Assembly (NCBI GenBank): GCA_007116095.1
Contig: SKJD01000151.1
Span: forward strand, 1 to 10,388
Direction: 5' to 3'
DNA from: Candidatus Hydrogenedentota bacterium
Lineage (GTDB): Bacteria > Hydrogenedentota > Hydrogenedentia > Hydrogenedentales > SCBR16-9
Length of the DNA: 10,388 nucleotides
Shown: in pieces, positions 1-6,461 of the stretch
How the letters are laid out: the number at the start of each line of letters is the position of its first letter
Numbering within the stretch: position 1 is the stretch's first letter
Notes under the pieces: model-generated
The model's input: only the letters and a program-made list of their open reading frames with translations
Database searches by the model: none
What the model was told of the DNA's origin: nothing
Translations under genes and position numbers: made by a program

Positions 1-721
1 TGAGGCCCTTACCCAGACGCAGGCAGGTCTCCACCGAGTCCGTCAGACGCTTGCGGATGCCCTCCTTCACCACGATACGGTCCACCACGACGTCGATGTC
101 GTGCTTGACGTAGCGCTCCATCTGGATATCGTCATCAACCTGATAGAATTGGCCGTCCACACGCACCCGGACGAAGCCCTGCTGCTTCACGTCGTCCAGC
201 ACCTTCTGGTAGGTGCCTTTGCGCTGCCGGATCAACGGTGCCAGGAGTTGTACACGCGTCTTTTCCGGGAAGGCGAGGATCGTGTCCACAATCGACTGCG
301 GCGTCTGCGCCTGAATCTCCCGGTCGCACTGGTAGCAATGCGGCGTCCCGACCCGCGCATAGAGCAGCCGGAGGTAGTCGTAGATTTCCGTCACGGTGCC
401 GACCGTCGAGCGCGGATTGCGGTGGGTGGTCTTCTGCTCAATCGAGATCGCCGGGCTCAGCCCCTCGATGTAGTCCATATCCGGCTTGTCCATCTGATCG
501 AGGAACTGCCGGGCATAGGCCGAGAGGCTTTCCACATAGCGGCGTTGTCCTTCGGCGTAGATCGTGTCGAAGGCCAGGCTCGATTTCCCCGAACCGCTCA
601 GTCCGGTGATCACCACCAGCTTGTCCCGGGGGATTTCCAGGTGCAGGTTCTTGAGGTTGTGTTCACGGGCGCCCCGGACAACAATCTTGTTGTGGGCGTT
701 GCCGCTCTTCTTGGCAGGCAT
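1..721 (-). CDS. uvrA: UvrA, excinuclease ABC subunit A (N-terminal 240 codons, cut by window edge)
   Basis: This is the ATPase that scans DNA with UvrB and loads it at bulky lesions in nucleotide excision repair; it acts in the cytoplasm on DNA. The frame is open from ATG (complement of 719-721) to base 1, so the gene continues outside the window. Visible features are the Walker A motif GLSGSGKSS (residues 40-48), the very conserved stretch around [18 protein letters not shown] (56-73), and [11 protein letters not shown] (87-97) with [20 protein letters not shown] (101-120). The UvrB-binding/insertion region follows, including APLIRQRKG (161-169). A C-Y-Q-C pair at 129-132 stands where enteric UvrA lacks it. 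A Shine-Dalgarno AAGGA lies 11 bases upstream (733-737). The gene has its own promoter and is separated from the upstream methyltransferase by a terminator. No recognisable LexA box was found, so SOS control is not supported. The family assignment is firm. Confidence 0.97.
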   Translation of the reverse strand, partial: MPAKKSGNAHNKIVVRGAREHNLKNLHLEIPRDKLVVITGLSGSGKSSLAFDTIYAEGQRRYVESLSAYARQFLDQMDKPDMDYIEGLSPAISIEQKTTHRNPRSTVGTVTEIYDYLRLLYARVGTPHCYQCDREIQAQTPQSIVDTILAFPEKTRVQLLAPLIRQRKGTYQKVLDDVKQQGFVRVRVDGQFYQVDDDIQMERYVKHDIDVVVDRIVVKEGIRKRLTDSVETCLRLGKGL

Positions 722-821
722 GCGCAGTGAAATCCTTGGTAAACGGTTGAAAAAAGCGGAACGCTGCCCGTAGGGGCCGGGCAACCTGGGGTGTAAACAG
801 GTCGGAGCGGTGAAAACGCCC

Positions 822-849
822 AGTATAAACCATGGGCCACCACCGACAA
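822..849 (-). promoter_or_regulatory. sigma70-like promoter of uvrA
   Basis: On the minus strand TTGTCG (844-849, 4 of 6 matches to the -35 consensus) is followed after 16 bases by TATACT (822-827, 5 of 6 matches to the -10). Transcription would start near 815, giving a leader of about 94 bases before the uvrA ATG. The -35 box overlaps the T-tract of the upstream terminator. Read by eye. Confidence 0.6.
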
Positions 850-866
850 AAACCGGCGTGCGCCAG
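848..866 (-). terminator. Rho-independent terminator after the tylF-like gene
   Basis: On the minus strand, four bases after the methyltransferase stop, CTGGC pairs with GCCGG (one U-G pair) around the loop GCAC. Five T follow directly (848-852). A further G-U pair can extend the stem. The hairpin is short but compact, and its position immediately after the stop codon and before the uvrA promoter fits termination of the leftward unit. Confidence 0.65.
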
Positions 867-870
867 CGGG

Positions 871-1638
871 TCAGGGCTTCACGGCCATGTAGCAGGCGCA
901 GTCGATGCGGTGGAGCAGCGGGGCGGCCTGGCCGAGGGCGTCGAAGTATTCATCAGCCGCCTGGCGTACGCCCTCCCACTCGCCGTAGTCGTCCAGGATC
1001 AAGATGCCGCCGGGGGCAAGCCGGTGATAAAGAATTTCGAGCTCGTGGCGGGTCGAGGCATACCAGTCTGTATCTAGACGCAATAGCGCAATCTGCTGCG
1101 GGGCGTGGCTTTCGAGGGTGTCCTGGACCTTGCCCTTGATAAAGTGAAGGCGCTCCTCCGGATACCCCGTCTTCGCGAGATTCTGCCGGACGTCTTCCAG
1201 GGAAGCGAAGCACCAGTCGTTGTGGGTGTCCCGCTGCGCCGCCTCCCAATCCGCACGGCTGTCGGAACCGTCATAACGGCGGTCCTCCGGCGTGGGCTCC
1301 GGCATCCCCTCGTAGGTGTCAAAGAGGTACAAATCCTCCCCGGTCTTGTCCAAGGCCCTCAGGGTCAACGCCATCATCATCGCGCTGCCGCCGCGCCAGA
1401 CCCCGCATTCCACCCAGTCGCCAGGAATTTTGCGGTCCGCGACATGCTGCACCGCCCGGTGAAGCATGAACAGGCGTTCCATATTGGTCATGGTATAGGG
1501 CAGACAGCGCTTGTAGAGCGCTATAAACGCTTCATCCCGTTCCATGTCGTGCCGGAGCATGGGGCGGGTGTCTTTGGGGTAGAGGTGATACCCGAAGCAA
1601 TGAAAAAAGGCTTGTATTGCGCGTTTCCAGAGGGCCAT
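871..1638 (-). CDS. TylF/MycF-like class I SAM-dependent O-methyltransferase
   Basis: A 255-residue protein of the macrocin O-methyltransferase (TylF) family, which transfers methyl groups from SAM to sugar or other hydroxyls with a bound Mg2+. The SAM-binding motif is [11 protein letters not shown] (residues 76-86). [18 protein letters not shown] (107-124) matches the family's D-T-[FY]-E-G segment. [11 protein letters not shown] (187-196) and DDYGEW (216-221) carry the acidic residues expected to hold metal and act in catalysis. The C-terminus reads through AADEYFDAL to a final MAVKP. The start MALWKR was chosen because AGGAA lies about 11 bases upstream. The longer frame reaching to 1797 overlaps the TPR gene and its extra residues look like shadow sequence. 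The gene lies 37 bases after the TPR gene in the same direction. The true substrate cannot be read; in lineages like this such enzymes often modify surface glycans or small metabolites (inference). Confidence 0.88.
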   Translation of the reverse strand: MALWKRAIQAFFHCFGYHLYPKDTRPMLRHDMERDEAFIALYKRCLPYTMTNMERLFMLHRAVQHVADRKIPGDWVECGVWRGGSAMMMALTLRALDKTGEDLYLFDTYEGMPEPTPEDRRYDGSDSRADWEAAQRDTHNDWCFASLEDVRQNLAKTGYPEERLHFIKGKVQDTLESHAPQQIALLRLDTDWYASTRHELEILYHRLAPGGILILDDYGEWEGVRQAADEYFDALGQAAPLLHRIDCACYMAVKP

Positions 1639-1675
1639 GGCGGGCGGGTTCCTGTACGGTGGGGGATGTCGGGAC

Positions 1676-2461
1676 TCAGCCCTGTTCCCGGAGCTGCTCC
1701 AGCCGACTGCGGGCGTCGTCGATATACTGCCCGCTCCGTTGCCCGACGTAGGCCGCGAAGAGCACCCGGGCTTCCTCGTACTCACCCCGGCGCTCATGCA
1801 ACACCGCGGCCCGGAAGGCGTTCTCCGTGCGGGGGTTCAGGGCATAGCCCTCGCGGAACATCGCCAGGGCGGCGTCCTCATCGCCCAGTTGCAGCAGGGA
1901 CATGGCGTAGTGGTAGGCGGCATGCCCGCGGTTTTCCTTGGCGCCCACTTCTCCCGCCAGACGGTACCAGGCGGCCCCGACCGCTGCTGCGGCGTCGTAG
2001 TCGCTCAGTTGCTGGTAGGCATGGACCAGCAGCCGCCAGGCCTGAAAATCCTCCGGGAAATCCGCCACGCAGGCCTCCAGCACCTCCGTCGCTTCTTCGT
2101 AGCGCTCCAGCTCATTGAGCAACTCGCCGAAATGGCGCTGCGCCCAGCCCCGCTGCCTGGGATCGTCAAAACGTCGGGTCAAGGCTTCTTCATACAAATC
2201 CACCGCTGCCGCAACCTCCCCCGCCTCCTGCATTTCCCGCGCGCGGAAATAGGCCAACTCGCCGATGCGACCGCTGAGGCCTTCAACCGTGGGCGCCATC
2301 CATTGTACATAGACAACGGCCAGGCCGAAAAAACTCAGTGACAGCACCCCGGCGATCAGCACCAGGCTCTTGCGCACCTGGCGAAATTCCCGCGTAAAGT
2401 CTGTGTCCACCGCCGGCTGTTGTATTGGTGTCTCTTTATTTGAATCCGGATATTCCGTCAT
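1676..2461 (-). CDS. Single-span membrane-anchored TPR protein
   Basis: A 261-residue protein with a short polar N-terminus, one hydrophobic segment at about residues 32-53 (SLVLIAGVLSLSFFGLAVV and onward) preceded by R/K residues, and a helical-repeat region for the rest. Tetratricopeptide-like signatures are seen around residues 65-95 (AYFRAREMQEAG...AVDLYEEAL), 106-136 (HFGELLNELERYEEATEVLEAC), 140-170, 180-210 (YHYAMSLLQLGDEDAALAMFREGYALNP) and 213-238. TPR domains bind other proteins. The topology, with positive residues before the helix, suggests the repeats face the periplasm, in the manner of YfgM-like or assembly-scaffold proteins (inference). The start has a good Shine-Dalgarno GGTGAG six bases upstream. 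It sits between the seven-helix protein (67 bases upstream) and the methyltransferase (37 bases downstream), so it is probably cotranscribed with them. No specific family name can be supported. Confidence 0.85.
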   Translation of the reverse strand: MTEYPDSNKETPIQQPAVDTDFTREFRQVRKSLVLIAGVLSLSFFGLAVVYVQWMAPTVEGLSGRIGELAYFRAREMQEAGEVAAAVDLYEEALTRRFDDPRQRGWAQRHFGELLNELERYEEATEVLEACVADFPEDFQAWRLLVHAYQQLSDYDAAAAVGAAWYRLAGEVGAKENRGHAAYHYAMSLLQLGDEDAALAMFREGYALNPRTENAFRAAVLHERRGEYEEARVLFAAYVGQRSGQYIDDARSRLEQLREQG

Positions 2462-2528
2462 TATATTCTCACCGTTTGGGTTGGTAAAACCTGATTAATC
2501 GAAAAGGACGTCCTAAATGCGAAAGAAT

Positions 2529-3158
2529 TTATTTCGCGGCCTGTTTTTTCTTGCTGCCGATCAGGAACTGAAAGGCCGCGCCCAGCAACGCCAGCGCGAT
2601 CCAGGCCAACATGACCCACCAAGCGTCGCCCTCCATACGCTCCGAGGCGGCCAACTCATCGGCGAAGTCATCGCCGAGCAGGAAATAGGCCCCGACGTAG
2701 GTGACCAGCCAGGACCCGATGGCCGCCGTAGCCAGGGTGATGATTGGGCGTTGCAGGTAGAGGATCAGCAAGCCGCCAGCGATGCCACTGCCGACAATGG
2801 CCCAAGGCGCCCAGGCTTCTTCGCTGCCCGCCAGCATTTCGTAAGCGATGAGCACCGCCGCGCTGAGTCCCAGCACGAATAGCCCCACGCGGTACAGGAA
2901 CCACAACGCCGCCGCACCGCACATGCCCCCGAGAAAGAGTGCGATCAGCGTGACCCAGGGATTGCCCTGGCTCAGCCAGGCGCCCAAGAGCGCCGCCACC
3001 CCACCTGCAAGCAGAAAACCGGTCATGCCGAGCATGAGCCGGACTATGGGATAGCCGAAAAAACAGTATACCAAGCCGATGGCCCCGAACAACAGCATAC
3101 CCAAAGCAATGTCGTCCATGGGGATGTCCTCTGGGCGAAACTGGGTCCAGATATTCAT
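2529..3158 (-). CDS. Multi-pass membrane protein, DUF4203/TMEM198-like
   Basis: A 209-residue integral membrane protein with about seven hydrophobic segments near residues 17-36, 39-60, 68-88, 90-108, 116-135, 138-162 and 178-200. It ends in a basic tail GSKKKQAAK. Several helices carry glycine-rich small-residue patterns (GMTGFLLAGGVAALLG, LFLGGMCGAAALWFL). The segment GYPIVRLMLGMTGFLLAG resembles the G-Y-x-x-[FV]-[RK]-x-x-L-x-x-x-G-F pattern of the DUF4203/TMEM198 group, whose biochemical role is unknown in bacteria. The start at 3158 is supported by AAGGA six bases upstream; an internal ATG at residue 14 is the alternative. It is the first gene of the likely leftward unit with the TPR protein and methyltransferase. 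No transport motif or catalytic residue is visible, and the assignment rests on topology and pattern only. Confidence 0.75.
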   Translation of the reverse strand: MNIWTQFRPEDIPMDDIALGMLLFGAIGLVYCFFGYPIVRLMLGMTGFLLAGGVAALLGAWLSQGNPWVTLIALFLGGMCGAAALWFLYRVGLFVLGLSAAVLIAYEMLAGSEEAWAPWAIVGSGIAGGLLILYLQRPIITLATAAIGSWLVTYVGAYFLLGDDFADELAASERMEGDAWWVMLAWIALALLGAAFQFLIGSKKKQAAK

Positions 3159-3248
3159 TACAATTCCTTACGCATTCGATACACCCGAGAAAAACGGCAA
3201 AGCCAGCGCGTTGTGGACAGCAGGCTCCGCCTTGCGCCATTTGCTGAC

Positions 3249-3263
3249 GGAATGCCGCATTCC
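3249..3263. repeat. Perfect 6-bp inverted repeat upstream of the membrane protein gene
   Basis: GGAATG (3249-3254) and CATTCC (3258-3263) are exact inverted copies around CCG. The dyad lies about 11 bases beyond the possible leftward -10 TATAAA (3274-3279), where an operator or an early leader hairpin would sit. Six base pairs can arise by chance, so function is inference. Confidence 0.45.
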
Positions 3264-3307
3264 CCCAAAAGCGTTTATAAAGTTGGTCAGGGTAGGGTTG
3301 CGCTGTT

Positions 3308-3336
3308 TTGAAAAGCAGTGCGGCGCCTGCTACACT
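3308..3336 (+). promoter_or_regulatory. sigma70-like promoter upstream of fmdB
   Basis: TTGAAA (3308-3313, 5 of 6 matches to the -35) is followed after exactly 17 bases by TACACT (3331-3336, 4 of 6 matches to the -10). The start point would be near 3343, leaving a leader of about 180 bases before the fmdB ATG. Confidence 0.55.
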
Positions 3337-3352
3337 ATAGTGCTTACCCTGC

Positions 3353-3382
3353 CAAGATGATTCTCGTCTTGCACCCTTTTTT
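3353..3382 (+). terminator. Terminator-like hairpin in the fmdB leader (possible attenuator)
   Basis: CAAGATGA (3353-3360) pairs with TCGTCTTG (3364-3371), an 8-bp stem with one G-U pair and a three-base loop. Six T (3377-3382) follow after five bases. It begins about 10 bases after the predicted start point, so most transcripts from that promoter could end here unless a second structure forms. The A-T-rich stem and offset T-tract make it a moderate call. Confidence 0.45.
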
Positions 3383-3397
3383 CTGGTTTGTCGCGTC

Positions 3398-3423
3398 TAA
3401 ACGTATGCCTACCCGTACGTTTA
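3398..3423. repeat. Perfect 8-bp inverted repeat in the fmdB leader
   Basis: TAAACGTA (3398-3405) and TACGTTTA (3416-3423) are exact inverted copies around a 10-base centre. No T-tract follows. The spacing suits either a protein-binding dyad or an RNA stem downstream of the terminator-like hairpin. Confidence 0.55.
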
Positions 3424-3448
3424 CAGTTGGTATTCCAAACACAAGCAA

Positions 3449-3478
3449 ATGCGTGGCGCATGCACTGTCTCTAACAGT
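3449..3478. repeat. Two adjacent 5-bp dyads just upstream of the fmdB ribosome binding site
   Basis: ATGCG/CGCAT (3449-3461, centre TGG) is followed two bases later by ACTGT/ACAGT (3464-3478, centre CTCTA). Each is exact but short. With the two dyads upstream they give the leader a run of four stems. Each alone could be chance. Confidence 0.35.
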
Positions 3479-3522
3479 ATTTACTTCTGCGCGCCTGCAT
3501 GCGTTTCACAGGAGATTCTACC

Positions 3523-3888
3523 ATGCCGACGTATTCCTATGAATGCGCCCAATGTGGCCACGTTTTTGATTTGTTTCACGGTATCTCGGCGGAGCCGCAG
3601 GTTAAATGCGAAACATGTGACGCCGAGTGCCATCGACTCATAGGCGCCGGAGCCGGTATTATATTCAAAGGCAGCGGCTTTTATGAAACCGACTACAAGA
3701 ACAAGTCCGGCAGCAACGGAAACGGCAACAACAACGACAAAAGCGGCAAGGAGTCGGCCAAAAGCGAAAGCGGCAGCGCGGCCTCGGATACAGGCAATGG
3801 AAACGGGAAATCCGAGACCAAGGCCGGAGGCGCCGCCAAATCCGACAAGGCCGCCAAGTCTTCCACTGCTGAAAAAATCAGCAAGTAG
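3523..3888 (+). CDS. FmdB-family zinc-ribbon protein with long low-complexity tail
   Basis: A 121-residue protein whose first 60 residues are the FmdB/CxxC_CxxC_SSSS regulatory-type zinc ribbon. The start MPTYSYEC is canonical for the family. The two knuckles are C8-A-Q-C11 and C29-E-T-C32, which should bind one Zn2+. GAGAGIIFKGSGFYETDY (41-58) is the family's conserved C-terminal turn. FmdB was named from an amidase-gene neighbourhood, but the role of most members is unknown. From residue 59 the protein becomes a tail of about 63 residues made almost wholly of S, G, N, K, A, E and T, with no hydrophobic residue to form a core, so it is probably disordered. The start at 3523 was preferred over 3499 because AGGAG (3510-3514) lies eight bases before it and the protein then begins at the family's usual Met-Pro. 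The gene stands alone between dyad-rich spacers. Confidence 0.92.
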   Translation: MPTYSYECAQCGHVFDLFHGISAEPQVKCETCDAECHRLIGAGAGIIFKGSGFYETDYKNKSGSNGNGNNNDKSGKESAKSESGSAASDTGNGNGKSETKAGGAAKSDKAAKSSTAEKISK

Positions 3889-3956
3889 TCAAGGTTACAG
3901 CCAAGGCATACTGGAATGATATGCTGAGGCGATAGTTTATTGTAAGTTGACCGCTG

Positions 3957-3976
3957 GGGCAGGCACAAGCCTGCCC
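3957..3976 (+). terminator. GC-rich hairpin after fmdB, probable terminator
   Basis: GGGCAGGC (3957-3964) pairs perfectly with GCCTGCCC (3969-3976) around the loop ACAA, a very stable 8-bp stem 68 bases after the fmdB stop. The bases that follow are only moderately T-rich and begin four bases later, so it is not a textbook Rho-independent terminator. It may stop transcription or protect the 3' end of the message. Confidence 0.5.
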
Positions 3977-3999
3977 GCATTACATTTACTGGGAATACG

Positions 4000-4021
4000 G
4001 TCCACTGCATTTAATGTGGAC
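4000..4021. repeat. 6-bp dyad around a -10-like box upstream of argD
   Basis: GTCCAC (4000-4005) and GTGGAC (4016-4021) are exact inverted copies. Between them lies TTTAAT (4010-4015), 5 of 6 matches to a -10 box. The best -35, TTTACT, is 19 bases upstream and poor. It could be a repressor-covered promoter of the arginine genes. It does not match the E. coli or Bacillus ArgR box. Confidence 0.35.
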
Positions 4022-4080
4022 TAAATAGACCTTGGGGGATATGCATAAAGCATGGTTACGTTGCTCCCACCCCCATCAAC

Positions 4081-4125
4081 CTGTTATTTTCGCAGCGAAT
4101 TTACTTGCTCATGACAAAATAACAG
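4081..4125. repeat. Perfect 10-bp inverted repeat in the argD upstream region
   Basis: CTGTTATTTT (4081-4090) and AAAATAACAG (4116-4125) are exact inverted copies 25 bases apart. Inside them AGCGA (4094-4098) can pair with TTGCT (4105-4109) with one G-U, so the RNA could fold as one 45-base stem with an internal loop. No T-tract follows, so it is not a terminator on the plus strand. It ends 60 bases before the argD ATG. It is a candidate leader element or operator of the arginine genes. Confidence 0.6.
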
Positions 4126-4185
4126 CGACATTGACGGCATGCACAATCCGGGGGATGTACTGCGTAGAAAGGAACAGGGCGATCC

Positions 4186-5454
4186 ATGATGCTAGACGAC
4201 GACAATTCCCAACTTTCCACCGAAGCGCTTATCGAATTGAACGATCAGCATATCTTGAACACCTACGGGGCCCGTAAAATTGCCCTGGACCGGGGGGAAG
4301 GTACGCGCTTGTGGGATGTGGAAGGTCGCGAATACCTGGATTTCTTCGCCGGGATCGCCGTGTGTAATCTGGGGCACTGCCACCCCCAAGTCACCGAAGC
4401 CATCCAGGCCCAGGCCGCGAAACTGTTGCATGTTTCAAACCTCTATTACATCGAAAACCAGATTCATCTGGCGGCTGCCCTGGCGGAGCATTCCTTCGCC
4501 GACCGCTGGTTCTTCTGTAACGGCGGAGCCGAGGCCAACGAGGCCGCCATCAAACTCGCCCGGCGCTACTGGGCGAAGCAGGGCACGCCGAAACCCGGCA
4601 TCCTGAGCGCTTCGCAGTCGTTTCACGGCCGGACTTTGGCCACGGTGACAGCCACGGGCCAACCCAAGTACCACGAGGGCTTCGGACCGATGCTTCCGGG
4701 CGTCGCCTACGTACCTTTCAATGATCTGGAAGCGCTCCGCGCCCAATTGGAAGCAGGCCATATCCCGGTGGACAGCACCCAACCCGAGGGCGAGACGCTC
4801 CCCATCGGCGCACTGATCATCGAGCCGGTCCAGGGCGAAGGCGGCGTTCGGGTACCGGATCCCGATTATTTCCTGCAAATCCGTGCGCTGTGCGATGAAT
4901 TCGGTGTACTCCTCATTCTGGACGAAGTGCAGACCGGCATGGGGCGTACGGGGCAGCTATTTGCCCACCAGGGCATGGATTTCATCCCGGACATCATGAC
5001 CCTCGCCAAGGGACTGGGTAACGGGGTTCCCATCGGCGCCATGGGCTGCACGGAGGCGGTATCTGACGGCTTTGAACCCGGTTCCCACGCCTGCACCTTC
5101 GGCGGCAATCCACTGAGTTGCGCCGCGGCGCTGGCGACCATGGACGTGATGACTGCGCCCGGCTTCCTGGACACAGTCGAGGCCAAAGGCCAGTATTTCC
5201 GTAAACGCCTCAAAACCCTACTTGAGCCTTGCTCACGCTACATGGAGGTCCGGGGCAAGGGCCTGATGGTGGGCATAGAATTCAACGAACCTGTTACACC
5301 GGTGGTGGCCGGACTGATTGAACGCGGCATCATCTGCGGTCCAGCCGGACCCAATGTGCTGCGCTTTGTGCCGCCGCTGATTGTAACCGAAGCCGAAATA
5401 GACCAGGTGATTAAGGCCCTGGAGGATACCTTGGGAGTATTAGCATGGCTGTAG
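4186..5454 (+). CDS. argD: Acetylornithine aminotransferase (class III, PLP-dependent)
   Basis: This enzyme transfers an amino group from glutamate to N-acetylglutamate semialdehyde, giving N-acetylornithine in arginine synthesis in the cytoplasm. The 422 residues show the full class-III aminotransferase fold: GREYLDFFAGIAVCNLGHCHP (47-67), FCNGGAEANEAAIKLAR (110-126, phosphate-binding region), SFHGRT (145-150), the PLP-ring aspartate in ILDEVQTGMGRTG (D246, Q249), the Schiff-base lysine in TLAKGLGNG (K275), and CTFGGNP (303-309). The short HPCQ-free context and the partners argF and argG favour ArgD over the related GabT or ornithine aminotransferase. ArgD enzymes can also act as succinyldiaminopimelate aminotransferase in lysine synthesis. 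Somewhat longer than the usual 390-410, with a small polar insert near 193-206. Two ATG codons stand in tandem at the start; AGGG (4176-4179) lies six bases before the first. The 3' end overlaps argF by 10 bases, so the two are translationally linked. Confidence 0.95.
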   Translation: MMLDDDNSQLSTEALIELNDQHILNTYGARKIALDRGEGTRLWDVEGREYLDFFAGIAVCNLGHCHPQVTEAIQAQAAKLLHVSNLYYIENQIHLAAALAEHSFADRWFFCNGGAEANEAAIKLARRYWAKQGTPKPGILSASQSFHGRTLATVTATGQPKYHEGFGPMLPGVAYVPFNDLEALRAQLEAGHIPVDSTQPEGETLPIGALIIEPVQGEGGVRVPDPDYFLQIRALCDEFGVLLILDEVQTGMGRTGQLFAHQGMDFIPDIMTLAKGLGNGVPIGAMGCTEAVSDGFEPGSHACTFGGNPLSCAAALATMDVMTAPGFLDTVEAKGQYFRKRLKTLLEPCSRYMEVRGKGLMVGIEFNEPVTPVVAGLIERGIICGPAGPNVLRFVPPLIVTEAEIDQVIKALEDTLGVLAWL

Positions 5455-6398
5455 TACAGGACTCCGCAGCAACGAAACGCAAAGATTTCATCGCGTTGAC
5501 CGATTACACGAAGGATGAGATCCTCGATATACTATCCTTGGCGGACGATCTGAAACGCTTTCAAAAGACGGGCCGCCCCCACCGCTACCTCGATGGCAAG
5601 ACGCTCACCCTGCTCTTCGAGAAACCGAGCTTGCGCACGCGCTTGACCTTTGAAACCGGTATTTTCCAGCTCGGGGGCTACTCGATTTTCGTGGAGACCC
5701 GGCTGGGCAAGCGGGAAACCGTGCCGGATGTCGCCCGCAACCTGGAGCGCTGGGTGGACGGCGTCGTGGCCCGCACTTTCTCGCATGACCATATCCTGGA
5801 ACTGGCCGCCAATGCCTCGGTGCCGGTGATTAATGCCCTGACCGACTACCTGCACCCCTGTCAGATTCTCGCTGACGTGCAGGCCCTGCGCGAACACAAG
5901 GGCAAGGACCTGAGCAGCATCAAGGTGGCTTTTGTCGGTGACGGCAACAATGTCTTCAATTCCTGGGTGAATTTCGCGGGAAAAGTGCCATTGAACCTGA
6001 GTCTGGTATGTCCGGAGGGTTACGAAGCCGACGCAAAGCTCGTGAAAACGGCCCAGGGCATGGCCAAGGGTGAGATCACCATCACCCATGATGTGGAAGC
6101 CGGACTCCGCGACGCCGACGCTGTCTACACGGACGTGTGGGCGAGCATGGGCCAGGAGGATGAAGAGGCCATCCGTGAGAAGGCCTTCGCCCCCTACCAG
6201 GTCAATGCCCAGTTAATGTCGCTGGCCAAGCCGGACGCCATCTTCATGCATTGTCTGCCCGCCCACCGGGGCAGCGAAGTCACAGACGAGGTAATCGACG
6301 GGCCGCAGTCCATCGTCTTTGACGAGGCGGAGAACCGGCTTCACGCGCAAAAGGCGGTGCTGGTCAAGCTGATCGGCAGTGCGGAAGCCCGCGCCTGA
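5445..6398 (+). CDS. argF: Ornithine carbamoyltransferase
   Basis: It joins carbamoyl phosphate and ornithine to make citrulline. The 317-residue length is normal for the anabolic enzyme. The carbamoyl-phosphate loop reads FEKPSLRTRLTFE (58-70), with S-L-R-T-R where E. coli has S-T-R-T-R. Other family marks are TDYLHPCQILAD (133-144), the start of the second domain FVGDGNNVFNSW (163-174), YTDVWASMGQE (228-238) and the ornithine-site FMHCLPAHRGSEVTDE (267-282), including the catalytic Cys270 in H-C-L-P. HCLPAHRG rather than the altered loops of acetyl- or succinylornithine transcarbamylases supports ornithine as substrate. The segment after NNVFNSW (VNFAGKVPLNLSLVCPEGY) is typical in spacing. 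The ATG lies inside the end of argD, with GGGAG (5433-5437) seven bases before it. Confidence 0.96.
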   Translation: MAVVQDSAATKRKDFIALTDYTKDEILDILSLADDLKRFQKTGRPHRYLDGKTLTLLFEKPSLRTRLTFETGIFQLGGYSIFVETRLGKRETVPDVARNLERWVDGVVARTFSHDHILELAANASVPVINALTDYLHPCQILADVQALREHKGKDLSSIKVAFVGDGNNVFNSWVNFAGKVPLNLSLVCPEGYEADAKLVKTAQGMAKGEITITHDVEAGLRDADAVYTDVWASMGQEDEEAIREKAFAPYQVNAQLMSLAKPDAIFMHCLPAHRGSEVTDEVIDGPQSIVFDEAENRLHAQKAVLVKLIGSAEARA

Positions 6399-6461
6399 GA
6401 CGCCCAGAATCGCACCTGTCACCCGCAACGAACCTGATATTGAACCAAGGAGATCACGCTG

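Larger units (their letters stand above)
3159..3522. other. Divergent intergenic region between the membrane protein gene and fmdB
   Basis: These 364 bases separate two divergently read genes. No reading frame here looks like protein. The region holds a perfect short dyad on the membrane-gene side (3249-3263), a sigma70-like promoter pointing right (3308-3336), and a string of dyads in the presumed fmdB leader (3353-3382, 3398-3423, 3449-3478). A leftward promoter must exist but is not convincing: TATAAA on the minus strand (3274-3279) is a possible -10, but no -35 match stands at a workable distance. Confidence 0.7.

Noticed and set aside
101..730. 209-codon plus-strand frame
   Set aside because: Antisense shadow of uvrA, whose frame contains unmistakable family motifs.
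754..780. Small hairpin plus six T in the uvrA leader (minus strand)
   Set aside because: The stem next to the T-run is only four base pairs with a three-base loop; too weak to call an attenuator.
722..821. LexA/SOS box for uvrA
   Set aside because: The nearest match, CTG with nine bases then CAG, has the wrong spacing and lacks the outer bases of either the E. coli or Gram-positive consensus.
1105..2118. Long plus-strand open frame over the methyltransferase and TPR genes
   Set aside because: Shadow of two well-supported minus-strand genes; the product is rich in R, P, G and H without domain pattern.
2505..2514. Palindrome AGGACGTCCT followed by TTTT between the membrane protein and TPR genes (minus strand)
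   Set aside because: The arms leave no usable loop, so at most three base pairs can form; not a credible terminator.
3318..3542. Short plus-strand frames upstream of fmdB
   Set aside because: They overlap the dyad-rich leader, have no convincing ribosome site and no protein-like composition.
4041..4053. ATGC/GCAT dyad as a possible ArgR box before argD
   Set aside because: Only four bases per arm, and it does not fit the T-G-x-A-T/A-T-x-C-A half-site pattern of the known ARG box on both sides.
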